DNA of 60,686 bases from Lactobacillus sp. ESL0246 (GCF_003692965.1 NZ_REHC01000005.1:1-60686); one strand, 5' to 3'; numbered from the stretch's first letter, positions 23,847 through 32,531 are shown. The notes: a model not told the origin generated them from the sequence alone. Numbers and translations: made by a program.

Positions 23847-24776
23847 TTGATTTATACAGTAACTTTAAATCCTGCAATTGATTTAGTAATTGTGACAAGG
23901 AAGTTAAAACCTCAAGTTGTTAATCGAACAGAAAAATTCGAGTTACAACCTAATGGTAAAGGGGTTAATGTTTCATTTGTTTTGAAAAAGTTGGGTATCA
24001 CTAGTGTTGCTACTGGTATTGGCGGTGGTTTTACATTGGATTATATCGTTTCTGGATTAAAAGAAAAAGGTATACAAACTAATTTTTTTAAAGTTAAGGA
24101 ACCAACTAGAGTTAATGTTTTTACAAATGTCATTGACGAAAATACTGAATATAAAGAGGTAAATCCGGGACCTGTAATTAATCAAACCGTTCAGGATAAA
24201 TTTTTGCAGTATCTAACCACCAATTTAGTAACTAATGATATTGTAGTGATTTCTGGAAGTTTTTCCAAGGGAATTAAACCCAATATTTTGGTTGAGATTG
24301 CTAAAATTGCTAAGAATAAGAAAGCTAAGTTGGTTATCGATAGTAGTTACCCGGCAATTCTTGATACTTTGCCATTTCAGCCATTTTTGCTAAAACCGAA
24401 TGATGCAGAATTGGCAAAACTTTTTAACTGCAAAGAAAAATTAACTAAAAAGAAGATCGTAGAATTGTCACAAAAATTATTGGCGGGTGGTTGCAAAAAT
24501 GTTTTGGTTTCTTTAGGGGCGCGAGGAGCAGCATTGATTAATAATAATCATATTTTATTTGCCAATGCGCCCAAAATCAAAGTAGTCAATTCGGCTTGTG
24601 CAGGCGATACAATGCTGGGAACTTTTATTGCTCTATTAGAAAAAAACAAACAAGTTGAAGAAGCTTTAAAGATGGCGGTGGCGGCAGGTAGCGACACTGC
24701 AAGTAGAATTGGCTTAACTGAGTTTGATTTAGATGAATTATTACCACAGATTTCAGTAAAAGAAGGGATGAAGTAA
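23847..24776 (+). CDS. 1-phosphofructokinase / tagatose-phosphate kinase (PfkB family)
   Basis: The 309-aa cytoplasmic kinase starts with TTG behind AAAGGAGAAG. It has the PfkB N-terminal pattern MIYTVTLNPAIDLV, the substrate-binding NGKGVNVS and the C-terminal signature SACAGDTMLGTF with the catalytic Asp. The N-terminus resembles FruK (fructose 1-phosphate), but family members LacC and TagK act on tagatose 6- or 1-phosphate, and lacD lies 1 kb upstream. It is followed one base later by a fructose-family PTS. In this window it is the only kinase that could make tagatose 1,6-bisphosphate. Substrate is unresolved between fructose and tagatose esters. Confidence 0.82.
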   Translation: MIYTVTLNPAIDLVIVTRKLKPQVVNRTEKFELQPNGKGVNVSFVLKKLGITSVATGIGGGFTLDYIVSGLKEKGIQTNFFKVKEPTRVNVFTNVIDENTEYKEVNPGPVINQTVQDKFLQYLTTNLVTNDIVVISGSFSKGIKPNILVEIAKIAKNKKAKLVIDSSYPAILDTLPFQPFLLKPNDAELAKLFNCKEKLTKKKIVELSQKLLAGGCKNVLVSLGARGAALINNNHILFANAPKIKVVNSACAGDTMLGTFIALLEKNKQVEEALKMAVAAGSDTASRIGLTEFDLDELLPQISVKEGMK

Positions 24777-24777
24777 T

Positions 24778-26700
24778 ATGACAAAATATGATTTGGTAGG
24801 TGCAACAGGTTGTGCTACTGGTGTTGCGCATACTTTTATGGCCGAAGAGGCCTTGGAAAAGGCCGCAAAAAAGCTTGGCTATACGATCAAAATTGAAACT
24901 CATGGACAAACTGGGGTTGAAAATCATTTGACAGCTGAAGAAATAAGAGAAGCTAAAGCTGTAATTGTTGCGTCTGATATAGATGTTGATACTGATCGTT
25001 TTGCAGGTAAAAAATTAGTTGTGGTTCCTGTGGCTCATGGATTAAAGGCACCCGAAAAGTTGATCAATCGTGCATTGAATGCTCCTATTTATAAAGAAGG
25101 TCAAAATTCGGGTAATTCTGATATGATTAGTGAAAATAACCAAAGTGTAGGAAACAAATTGTATACATCACTAATGAATGGTGTATCGCATATGTTGCCA
25201 TTTGTTGTTGCAGGCGGTGTTTTGATCGCAATTTCCTTCTTCTGGGGAATTAATTCGGCTGATCCTAAGAGCAGTGAATACAATCAATTTGCGGCCATGC
25301 TAAACACGGTTGGTAGTACGACCATGAATTTGATGGCTCCGGTCTTAGGAGCATATATTGCAGAAGCATTGGCTCAACGAACAGGTTTTGTTGTCGGATT
25401 AGCTGCTGGTTTTATTACTTTTAATGGTGGTGGTGGATTTCTGGGCGCCATTGTTGGTGGCTATTTAGCAACAATTGTAGTTGGGGGATTACAAAAATTA
25501 TTTAAACCATTACCAGATGATAAGTTTCGCGGCTTAAAATCAATTTTCCTATTTCCAGTTCTAGGAGTTTTAATCACTGGTTCTATCATGTATTTATTAA
25601 ATACACCGATTAAAGCGATTAATGTAGGTATGATGACATGGCTCAAGGGTTTTGAAAACACTAATCCGATTTTACTTGGAATCATTGTCGGAATAATGTG
25701 CGCATCTGATTTCGGTGGGCCAATTAATAAAGCTGCCTATGTAACGGGAACTGTTTTACTTGCACAAGGTAATTATTACTTCATGGCTGGTGTTTCTGCT
25801 GCATGTATTGCTGCCCCACCACTAGCCACAGGATTTGCTGTTTTAATGAATCCTAAAGCATATTCTAAGAGTGAAAAAGCTGCTGGTTATGTTAATTTCC
25901 TACTTGGTTCAACCCATATTACGGAAGGAGCTATTCCATTTGCTGCTAAACATCCTTTATGGAATATTCCCGCATTTATGATTGGTTCAGCTGTAGCTTC
26001 TGTTCTTACCTATATTTCCAGGATAAGTGTGCCTGCACCTCATGGCGGTTTTATCGTTTTACCATTAGTTAATAAACCACTTTTATGGGTTTTGTGGATT
26101 GTAATAGGCTCAATTATCTCCGGTGCTTTATTGGCATTGATTGCTTCTCGTTTTGCCAAAAAGGATGCAATATCCACTGAAAATGTTGTGATACCTACTT
26201 CTTCCAAAATAAAAAATGAAACAACAGCAACAAATGAGAAAACATTTGATCCGAGTGATATCTTAGAAATAAGAAATATTAAAACAGATGTTGATATATC
26301 AACTCGTGATGAGGCTTTAAAATATTTAGCTAATTTTGCAGTTAACAATAATTTAGCTAATGATAGTGAAAAAGTTTATGCTAGTTACACTAACCGTGAA
26401 CAAGAAGGTTCGACGGGTATGACAGATGGTTTTGCAATTCCGCACGCTCAATCAGCTGCAATTGAAAAATCAGCAATGCTAATTCTTAAATTAAAGCATC
26501 CAATAGACTGGCAATCATTGGATGGGCATAAAATTGATACGGTAATTTCATTTTTAATTCCACAAGTTGACAGTAATGAGCACCTAAAATATTTGTCAAA
26601 TACGGCCAAATTGCTAACACATAAAGATTTTATTACTAAGCTAAAGGCTGCTAATACGTCTCAAGATATTTTTAACTTATTTAAAAATACTAAATTTTAA
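24778..26700 (+). CDS. PTS EIIBCA, fructose family
   Basis: The 640-aa permease has domain order B-C-A. EIIB is at 1-105 (phospho-Cys12 in GATGCATGVAHT), the EIIC membrane domain at about 120-460 (FGGPINKAAY), a polar linker follows, and EIIA is at about 490-640 (phospho-His556 in FAIPHAQS). The order BCA differs from the common ABC of FruA. It follows the kinase by one base in an operon divergent from the RpiR gene. Candidate sugars are fructose or tagatose, entering as the 1-phosphate. Confidence 0.87.
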   Translation: MTKYDLVGATGCATGVAHTFMAEEALEKAAKKLGYTIKIETHGQTGVENHLTAEEIREAKAVIVASDIDVDTDRFAGKKLVVVPVAHGLKAPEKLINRALNAPIYKEGQNSGNSDMISENNQSVGNKLYTSLMNGVSHMLPFVVAGGVLIAISFFWGINSADPKSSEYNQFAAMLNTVGSTTMNLMAPVLGAYIAEALAQRTGFVVGLAAGFITFNGGGGFLGAIVGGYLATIVVGGLQKLFKPLPDDKFRGLKSIFLFPVLGVLITGSIMYLLNTPIKAINVGMMTWLKGFENTNPILLGIIVGIMCASDFGGPINKAAYVTGTVLLAQGNYYFMAGVSAACIAAPPLATGFAVLMNPKAYSKSEKAAGYVNFLLGSTHITEGAIPFAAKHPLWNIPAFMIGSAVASVLTYISRISVPAPHGGFIVLPLVNKPLLWVLWIVIGSIISGALLALIASRFAKKDAISTENVVIPTSSKIKNETTATNEKTFDPSDILEIRNIKTDVDISTRDEALKYLANFAVNNNLANDSEKVYASYTNREQEGSTGMTDGFAIPHAQSAAIEKSAMLILKLKHPIDWQSLDGHKIDTVISFLIPQVDSNEHLKYLSNTAKLLTHKDFITKLKAANTSQDIFNLFKNTKF

Positions 26701-26714
26701 TTGATCACATGCTA

Positions 26715-26754
26715 AAAAGCGGTTAAAGGATTAATTTTCCTTTAGCCGCTTTTC
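26715..26754 (+). terminator. terminator of the kinase-PTS operon
   Basis: AAAAGCGGTTAAAGGA pairs with TCCTTTAGCCGCTTTT over 16 bp (one G-U pair). Confidence 0.85.
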
Positions 26755-26829
26755 CACATTTTTTGTTTTAGTGTATTTACAATAAAAAATAAGTGCTCTC
26801 ATGTTAAACAATAAAATTTTGAGAAACTC

Positions 26830-26946
26830 TTACTCTTCTACTTTTTTAGCATCATCCAGTGCCTCCATAATTGAAAGATTCTTAGTATGACAATCTTTGA
26901 TCATTTGCCAGTCTTTTTCATCCAACTTAACGAGATATTTACTCAT
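26830..26946 (-). CDS. 38-aa small protein, unknown
   Basis: On the minus strand an excellent ribosome site (GGAGGG, 6 bases) precedes ATG 26946 and 38 codons: MSKYLVKLDEKDWQMIKDCH, then an acidic helix ending DDAKKVEE. The protein is polar and amphipathic with no signal peptide. The codon content and ribosome site look genuine, but it is too short for motif recognition. It stands alone between the PTS terminator and the apf promoter region. Confidence 0.5.
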   Translation of the reverse strand: MSKYLVKLDEKDWQMIKDCHTKNLSIMEALDDAKKVEE

Positions 26947-27228
26947 TATTCTCCCTCCTTCAGTAAAACTTTTAGCTTAACTATAGCACTTTAAATAAAA
27001 AACAACGATAGTTTTGTAAAGGTATTTTTCAATTGTGTTGCAAAAATAGTTACCTTTATACTAAATTGCTTAATGCAAATACGAGTCTTTAGACTAAGCA
27101 ATTGTATCTCAAATCATTGTTCTTGTGCGTTTTTGCTTAAAAATATGCTTATAAATTAAATGTTACAAATGTGACAAGAATTTTTAACAGAGTAATCTTT
27201 TCTTAAAGCGGGAGTGATAGTTCTGTTA
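26947..27228. other. intergenic region upstream of apf
   Basis: About 280 AT-rich bases between the divergent 38-aa gene and apf. No ORF or convincing structured element is seen apart from promoter-like AT patches. Confidence 0.4.
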
Positions 27229-27301
27229 TTGTTCTGCAATTAAAACACTGTAATATATAGACAATCAAATTGATAAGTAGATTTTTATTTTTCAATTTGA
27301 T
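27229..27301 (+). promoter_or_regulatory. apf promoter and 5' UTR stem-loop
   Basis: -35 TTGTTC (27229-27234), a 16-base spacer and -10 TAATAT (27251-27256) are present. Right after the expected start point, ATCAAATTGA (27264-27273) pairs perfectly with TCAATTTGAT (27292-27301). No T-run follows, so it is not a terminator; a 5' stem-loop of this sort can stabilise mRNA for abundant surface proteins. Confidence 0.5.
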
Positions 27302-27343
27302 GGGAATAGTATAGATATGAAACTTTATAAGGAGAGAATTTTT

Positions 27344-27982
27344 TTGAAGGTAAAATCGATCTTAGTTAAATCAGCAGCAGTAGCAGCATTATCCGCTTCA
27401 GGCGTTGCTGTGATGAACAGTGCAAAAACAAACACAGTTCACGCAGCTATCGTTGAAAATGATGCAGCAGTTGTAACTGTAAATTATGTCGAGGGAAATC
27501 AAATTCGTGTATGGAACAGTTATGAGGAACCTGAAGCTACTGGACAAGTTTTACCAAGTAATTCTTCTTGGAAAGTCATTAAAACTGCTTATGATCAGTA
27601 TGGTCATAAGTGGTATGACTTGGGCAAGAACCAATGGGTAAAGGCAAAGTATGTTAACCAAGGATATTACCCAGCACAAACTCAAACGCAATCTCAAGAA
27701 GTAGTTGCAAGTGGCAATGCAGATAATAGTAGTGTTAACTATACCGCAGTTGCATCTGATTCAGAATCCAGTGCTAAAGCTTGGATTGCTAACCGCGAAT
27801 CTAGTGGCTCATACAGTGCACAAAATGGCCAATACATCGGTAAGTATCAATTATCATCATCTTACTTAAATGGAGATTATTCCGCAGCTAATCAAGAACG
27901 TGTAGCTGATAATTACGTGGCAAGTCGCTATGGCTCATGGGTAGCAGCTAAACAATTTTGGCAAGCTAATGGCTGGTATTAA
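27344..27982 (+). CDS. apf: aggregation-promoting factor (Apf-like secreted protein)
   Basis: The start is TTG at 27344, 7 bases after AAGGAGAG; it gives a clean signal peptide (KVKSILVKSAAVAALSASG...) cleaved near VHAA. The 212-aa protein has an SLAP/SH3-like N-terminal half (IRVWNSYEEPEATG, KWYDLGKNQWVKAKY), a Gln/Ser-rich linker and a C-terminal lysozyme-like module, AWIANRESSGSYSAQNGQY through SRYGSWVAAKQFW, ending NGWY. This C-terminus is the hallmark of Apf proteins, which affect cell shape and autoaggregation in gut lactobacilli. It is monocistronic. Confidence 0.88.
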   Translation: MKVKSILVKSAAVAALSASGVAVMNSAKTNTVHAAIVENDAAVVTVNYVEGNQIRVWNSYEEPEATGQVLPSNSSWKVIKTAYDQYGHKWYDLGKNQWVKAKYVNQGYYPAQTQTQSQEVVASGNADNSSVNYTAVASDSESSAKAWIANRESSGSYSAQNGQYIGKYQLSSSYLNGDYSAANQERVADNYVASRYGSWVAAKQFWQANGWY

Positions 27983-28021
27983 TCATATTTCCATTTCGTT
28001 TTAAATAAATAATATATAAGT

Positions 28022-28053
28022 AGGCACTAGTCGCTAAAACTGGTGCCTTTTTT
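28022..28053 (+). terminator. terminator of apf
   Basis: AGGCACTAGT pairs with ACTGGTGCCT (one G-U pair) and is followed by six Ts. Confidence 0.85.
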
Positions 28054-28172
28054 GTAAAAATAATTATATTTTAAACTGCGTAAATTAATTGCTATTAATA
28101 GTAATTAAGTTTTAAAATTGTCTATAAAGTTATAAACGTCAATTAAATGAAAGATATTCTTGGAGAAGATAA

Positions 28173-29231
28173 ATGAATAAAAGCAAAATTATGCTTGCAA
28201 TAACCAATGTTTTCTTATGTATGACTATTTTGCAAATCATGGTGAATCAATCACAACAGGTACATGCTGTAACAGTTAAAGGATATGTTGTAGTTAAATC
28301 CAAGAAGAAACCACGACTATATAATGAATCGGGAAAGATTTCTGGTTCTTATGCTAGTGCTAAAACATCTTATCCGTATAGTATTAAAAAGAGAATTGGT
28401 AAGAAAAAAATTCTCGCATACAAGATTGGTAATAATTCTCATTGGATTTTAGCAAAAGATGTAAAGCAAAAAAGAAAACAAAGTTCACCGATTTATATTA
28501 AAGCTAAGTTAAAATTACCTTCCGGATATACTAAGGCGGAAGTATTGCGAGCATATCAAGGAAAGCCAAGTAAAGCTTTTATTAATGCATCAATGCGGGG
28601 AATGAAAGTTAATGACTTCAGCCGTGTAAAGTCGAGTGAATCAAAGACAGATGATTTGATACTAGTGAACTTGGATGCAATAACTTCTGATCAAATCAAA
28701 AGTTTAACTGAGTTTAGCTTGCGTCTAATCAATGATGCTAGAAGTGACTTGGGTCTCATGCCTTGGGTTAACAGTATAGGAACATATAAATTAGCTCAAG
28801 ATATTGCCGTTGAGTATGCTAGAAATAATCAAACTATTAGAAATAGTCACTATATTCCTGGGATTGTTCGAGCCTGTAAAACTAACGGACTGAATTTGGA
28901 TAATAATTATGTTGAAGACATGGCTGGATTTTACAATCCTACCCAAACTATGACAATGACGCAACTTAAAAAAAGTATCTATTTTGGCCTGAAACAAATG
29001 CTGTTCGGATATACTGGTAGTGGAGAAGATGGTCGCAATAATCGTAATTATTATCAGGAATGGGACCATGCTGGTGACTTATTAAATACGCAAGGCTCAT
29101 TACATGATGGCGATTATAATTATTTTGGCTTCAGTATTTCACATACTAGTAATATTTGTTCTTTGCACTTCATTAGTGTGCCGACTTATGTAGTAAAAAG
29201 CAAAAAGTATAATATTGGATTTCAACCATAA
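28173..29231 (+). CDS. secreted CAP-domain (SCP/PR1-like) surface protein
   Basis: The 352-aa protein has a signal peptide (MNKSKIMLAITNVFLCMTIL, cleaved near VHA), an SLAP/SH3-like segment (about 35-100, very Lys-rich) and a C-terminal CAP-like domain. In the latter, SLRLINDARSDLGLMPWVNS, AQDIAVEYAR and the His pairs around EWDHAGDLL and FGFSISHTSN match the CAP cavity pattern. Such proteins are common in lactobacilli (PgrA/surface-exclusion type) and their function is mostly unknown. The ribosome site is GGAGAAG. Confidence 0.75.
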   Translation: MNKSKIMLAITNVFLCMTILQIMVNQSQQVHAVTVKGYVVVKSKKKPRLYNESGKISGSYASAKTSYPYSIKKRIGKKKILAYKIGNNSHWILAKDVKQKRKQSSPIYIKAKLKLPSGYTKAEVLRAYQGKPSKAFINASMRGMKVNDFSRVKSSESKTDDLILVNLDAITSDQIKSLTEFSLRLINDARSDLGLMPWVNSIGTYKLAQDIAVEYARNNQTIRNSHYIPGIVRACKTNGLNLDNNYVEDMAGFYNPTQTMTMTQLKKSIYFGLKQMLFGYTGSGEDGRNNRNYYQEWDHAGDLLNTQGSLHDGDYNYFGFSISHTSNICSLHFISVPTYVVKSKKYNIGFQP

Positions 29232-29292
29232 TACTTTAAAGTAATCTAATAAGTTAGTTTTATTTTTGTTCTTAAAAAGTGAGGACAGGACA

Positions 29293-29808
29293 ATGGCAAT
29301 ATATATTAGACTGGCTGAAACTAAAGATTTGGCAAAAATTATGAATATTATCACTGATGCCAAGAAATTGTTAAAGAATGATGGTAATCCACAATGGCAA
29401 AACGGTCGTCCTAATCAAGCAATAATAAATGAAGATATTATCAAAAAACAGGCATACTGTTTAATAAATGATTCTCAAATTATGGGTGTAGCAATTCTGC
29501 AATGCGGAATTGAGCCGACTTATCAACAGATTGAAGGTTCTTGGCGAATCACGAATGCTCCATATGCGACCATCCATAGGGTAGCAATTTTATCTGTCTT
29601 TCGAGGACAACAATTAGGGAAAATTTTGATATCAAATCTGATTTCACGTGGTATGTTGTTAGGAATACATAACTTTCGAATAGATACTCATGCTTCTAAT
29701 TTGAGGATGCAGGGATTAATTAAGGCAACAGGATTTGAGTATCGTGGTATCATTCATGTCGATAGCGGTCAAGATGGTATGCGTTATGCTTACGAGCTTA
29801 ATTTATAA
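29293..29808 (+). CDS. GNAT-family N-acetyltransferase
   Basis: The 171-aa protein starts at ATG 29293 (GAGGACAGG upstream; the longer frame lacks a site). The fold elements are IRLAETKDLAKIMNII at the N-terminus and the acetyl-CoA P-loop region VFRGQQLGKILISNL, with HASNLRMQGLIKATGF near the C-terminus. The acceptor is unknown. It lies between the CAP gene and tRNA-Gln with no terminator seen before it. Confidence 0.8.
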   Translation: MAIYIRLAETKDLAKIMNIITDAKKLLKNDGNPQWQNGRPNQAIINEDIIKKQAYCLINDSQIMGVAILQCGIEPTYQQIEGSWRITNAPYATIHRVAILSVFRGQQLGKILISNLISRGMLLGIHNFRIDTHASNLRMQGLIKATGFEYRGIIHVDSGQDGMRYAYELNL

Positions 29809-29895
29809 CTTTAAAAAAATAAATTTTTTCTTGACTCGCAGTCAACAATTTTCTATACTAATAATGTTGAGCGATGAGGAAAAGCTCAGTTTGAT

Positions 29896-29967
29896 TGGGT
29901 TATAGCCAAGCGGTAAGGCACTAGTTTTTGGTACTAGTATGCGCTGGTTCGAATCCAGCTAACCCAA
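29896..29967 (+). tRNA. tRNA-Gln (anticodon TTG), copy 1
   Basis: The 7-bp acceptor stem TGGGTTA/TAACCCA, D-arm AGCGGTAAGGC, anticodon stem CTAGT/ACTAG with loop TTTTGGT (anticodon TTG), and T-arm CTGGTTCGAATCCAG are all present. No CCA is encoded. An identical copy is at 32296. Confidence 0.95.
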
Positions 29968-29999
29968 TTGTTCATACGAACACCCAACCCAGAAAGAAG

Positions 30000-30021
30000 C
30001 AGTCGTTTGACTGTTTTTTTT
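30000..30021 (+). terminator. terminator after tRNA-Gln copy 1
   Basis: CAGTC-GTTT-GACTG is followed by eight Ts. Confidence 0.75.
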
Positions 30022-30139
30022 ATCAAAAAAATTAAAAATATTTTTGCTTTTAGGTATCAAATTTGTACTAAAAGGTTTAACATTATCCATTGTACTTCTA
30101 TATTAAAAACTAATTATTTGAGGTTCAAAATATATAAAA

Positions 30140-30844
30140 ATGGAAAAAGTCAAAAATAAAACAATTGTCTTTGGTCACCGTGGTTATCCAGCCAAGTTTG
30201 CTGAAAATTCGCTTGCTGGTTTTGCTGATGCTGTTAAAAATGGTGCCGATGGTATTGAATTTGATGTACAACTAACTAAAGATATGATCCCTGTGATTAT
30301 GCATGATGAGCGTGTTGATCGTACTACCGATGGAATAGGTTATCTTAAAGATTTCACTTTAAAAGAATTGCGTCAATTGCATTTGGCAAATGGTGAGCCA
30401 GTTCCATTGCTACAGGAAGTATTTAAATTAGTTAATAATCGAGATATTGTTATTAACCTTGAATTCAAAACTGGTGTTATTCACTATTCAGGAATTGAAA
30501 AAATTGTATTAAATTTGGCCAAAAAATACACTTTTAATCATCCCATTATCTATTCTTCCTTTGATTACGTTACGCTGAAAAACTGTCAGGAAATTGATCC
30601 TAATCAAATTTATTGTTATTTAACTGATGAAAAGGTCGCTAATCCCGCCAAATTAATTGCGGATAATCATTTTGCGGGTATTCATCCTAAACAATTATTA
30701 CCTACAACAAAGGCAATTTCACAACGTATTTGGACGGTAGACGATCCCAAAGTTGCTCAAAGGTGTTTTGAGTCTCATGTTGCTGGAATTTTTACAGATA
30801 ATTATCCTTTGATGACCAAAATAAGGAATCAGGTACAGGATTAA
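30140..30844 (+). CDS. glpQ: glycerophosphodiester phosphodiesterase, cytoplasmic
   Basis: The 234-aa GDPD-family enzyme hydrolyses glycerophosphodiesters to glycerol 3-phosphate and an alcohol. Catalytic pattern: GHRGYPAKFAENS (His and Glu/Asn), EFDVQLTKD, and MHDERVDRTT. There is no signal peptide, so it acts on internal phospholipid or teichoic-acid breakdown products. The ATG at 30140 has only a weak site (GAGG about 17 bases upstream). A terminator follows. Confidence 0.87.
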   Translation: MEKVKNKTIVFGHRGYPAKFAENSLAGFADAVKNGADGIEFDVQLTKDMIPVIMHDERVDRTTDGIGYLKDFTLKELRQLHLANGEPVPLLQEVFKLVNNRDIVINLEFKTGVIHYSGIEKIVLNLAKKYTFNHPIIYSSFDYVTLKNCQEIDPNQIYCYLTDEKVANPAKLIADNHFAGIHPKQLLPTTKAISQRIWTVDDPKVAQRCFESHVAGIFTDNYPLMTKIRNQVQD

Positions 30845-30858
30845 AAACTAATTTTATT

Positions 30859-30887
30859 AAAAAGACGCAGTGGATGCGTCTTTTTTT
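30859..30887 (+). terminator. terminator of glpQ-like gene
   Basis: AAAAGACGCA/TGCGTCTTTT stem with a short loop and a T-tract. Confidence 0.85.
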
Positions 30888-30967
30888 GTTAACTAAAAAT
30901 TAAAAATTATAGCAAATTTTGTTAATAAAATGTATAATTTGTTAAAAATGAAAGGGGATAATAAGAA

Positions 30968-32149
30968 ATGATTAATTTAACTAAATATATGAGAAAAGGT
31001 TTAGCCAATGCTCCTGAAAATCCAATTTTAAAGTTTGCGACGTATGCAGGTCAAATTCACGACGTGGTAAAATTTACTCTGGGTGAGCCAGATTTTAATA
31101 CTCCAGATCATATTAAGGAAGCTGCACAAAAGTCAATTACTGATAATCATTCGCATTATGCTCCGTCTAATGGAACGATAGGTTTAAGAACTGCGGCCAG
31201 TATATTTTTAAAGAAAAAGTATGGTCAAACATATGATCCTGCTACTGAGGTTTTGGTTACTAATGGTGTAAGTGAAGGGATTTTTGATACAGTGGTTGCG
31301 GTTTTAAATCCTGGTGATGTAATGGTTGTACCAACGCCAATATTTTCGTTATACATGTCTGATGAAGCAATTATTAATGAGGGAATTGAGGTGGTTGAAA
31401 TTGATACATCTCAAAGTGATTTCAAATTGACACCTAAACAACTACAGCAAGTCATTGATCAATATGGTGACCGGGTACGAATGTTAGTTATGAATTACCC
31501 CACAAATCCAACAGGTGTTGTATATACTCAGTCTGAACTTGATGCTTTAGCAGATGTAATTCGTGATCGGCCGATTTTTGCTTTATGTGATGAAATTTAT
31601 AGTGAGTTAAATTATGATCAGCCGCATGCTTCAATGGAAAAATCATTGCATGATCAAGTAATCTTAATGAATGGTGTTTCTAAGTCTTGGGCAATGACTG
31701 GTTACCGAATTGGAATTGTTTGTGCACCAAAAGAAATTTTGACTCAAATTGCTAAGGTTCATCAGACAATTGTTACAACTGAGCCAACTCCGATGCAAGA
31801 TGCTGCTGAAGAGGCTTTCAAGAATGGGATGGATGATGCACAGCAAATGAAATTGGAATTTCAAAAAAGACGTGATGTTTTATATGAAGGATTGACTAAG
31901 CTTGGCTTTGTTTGTGCTAAACCTGAAGGTGCGTTTTATATTTTTGCTAAAATCCCAACTGGCTTTGAGCAGGATGATAGTAAGTTTATTTACGATTTGG
32001 TAGATAAAGCACATGTGGCTGTGACCGGTGGATCATGTTTTGCAAAGGGTGGCGAAGGCTATATTCGTTTTTCTTACGCCGTGGCAATGTCTCAAATTGA
32101 AGAAGGGCTTAAACGGCTTGAAAAATATGTAAAAGAAAATCGAAAATAA
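30968..32149 (+). CDS. class I/II aminotransferase (aromatic/PatA type)
   Basis: The 393-aa PLP enzyme has FTLGEPDFNTPDHI near the N-terminus, NYPTNPTGVVY, the CDEIYSEL segment and the PLP Lys in NGVSKSWAMTGYRIG, plus the substrate Arg in GYIRFSYA. It fits the aspartate/aromatic aminotransferase subfamily I-gamma common in lactobacilli (AraT/PatA). The exact amino donor is not readable. The ribosome site is AAAGGGGA. Confidence 0.87.
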   Translation: MINLTKYMRKGLANAPENPILKFATYAGQIHDVVKFTLGEPDFNTPDHIKEAAQKSITDNHSHYAPSNGTIGLRTAASIFLKKKYGQTYDPATEVLVTNGVSEGIFDTVVAVLNPGDVMVVPTPIFSLYMSDEAIINEGIEVVEIDTSQSDFKLTPKQLQQVIDQYGDRVRMLVMNYPTNPTGVVYTQSELDALADVIRDRPIFALCDEIYSELNYDQPHASMEKSLHDQVILMNGVSKSWAMTGYRIGIVCAPKEILTQIAKVHQTIVTTEPTPMQDAAEEAFKNGMDDAQQMKLEFQKRRDVLYEGLTKLGFVCAKPEGAFYIFAKIPTGFEQDDSKFIYDLVDKAHVAVTGGSCFAKGGEGYIRFSYAVAMSQIEEGLKRLEKYVKENRK

Positions 32150-32206
32150 TCAAATTTTTACTTGCATTTACGTATGTTTTTAGGTAAGATAATTAACGTG
32201 CGTAAC

Positions 32207-32288
32207 GGAGGAGTAGCGAAGTGGCTAAACGCGGCGGTCTGTAAAACCGCTCTCTCTGAGTTCGGCGGTTCGAATCCACCCTCCTCCA
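32207..32288 (+). tRNA. tRNA-Tyr (anticodon GTA)
   Basis: Acceptor GGAGGAG/CTCCTCC, a class II long variable arm, anticodon loop CTGTAAA within GCGGT...ACCGC, and T-arm GGCGGTTCGAATCCACC are present. It is 8 bases before the second tRNA-Gln and probably co-transcribed with it. Confidence 0.95.
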
Positions 32289-32295
32289 TTATCAC

Positions 32296-32367
32296 TGGGT
32301 TATAGCCAAGCGGTAAGGCACTAGTTTTTGGTACTAGTATGCGCTGGTTCGAATCCAGCTAACCCAA
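32296..32367 (+). tRNA. tRNA-Gln (anticodon TTG), copy 2
   Basis: Identical over all 72 bases to the tRNA at 29896-29967; flanks differ immediately outside. Structure elements are as for copy 1. Confidence 0.95.
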
Positions 32368-32383
32368 TATCAATACTAAATTT

Positions 32384-32408
32384 AGGCAGCTGTAATAGTT
32401 GCCTTTTT
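32384..32408 (+). terminator. terminator of the Tyr-Gln tRNA unit
   Basis: AGGCAGCT/AGTTGCCT (one G-U pair) with a 5-base loop and five Ts. Confidence 0.7.
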
Positions 32409-32531
32409 ACTTGCTTTTATCAACTAAATTTTAATTTAATAATATTTATTGTTTTAAAGCTGATTTTAGCTATTCAGTGATGAAGATAGTACAATAGTAG
32501 CTGGCTTACTTTTCATCAAGAAAGGATTTTT

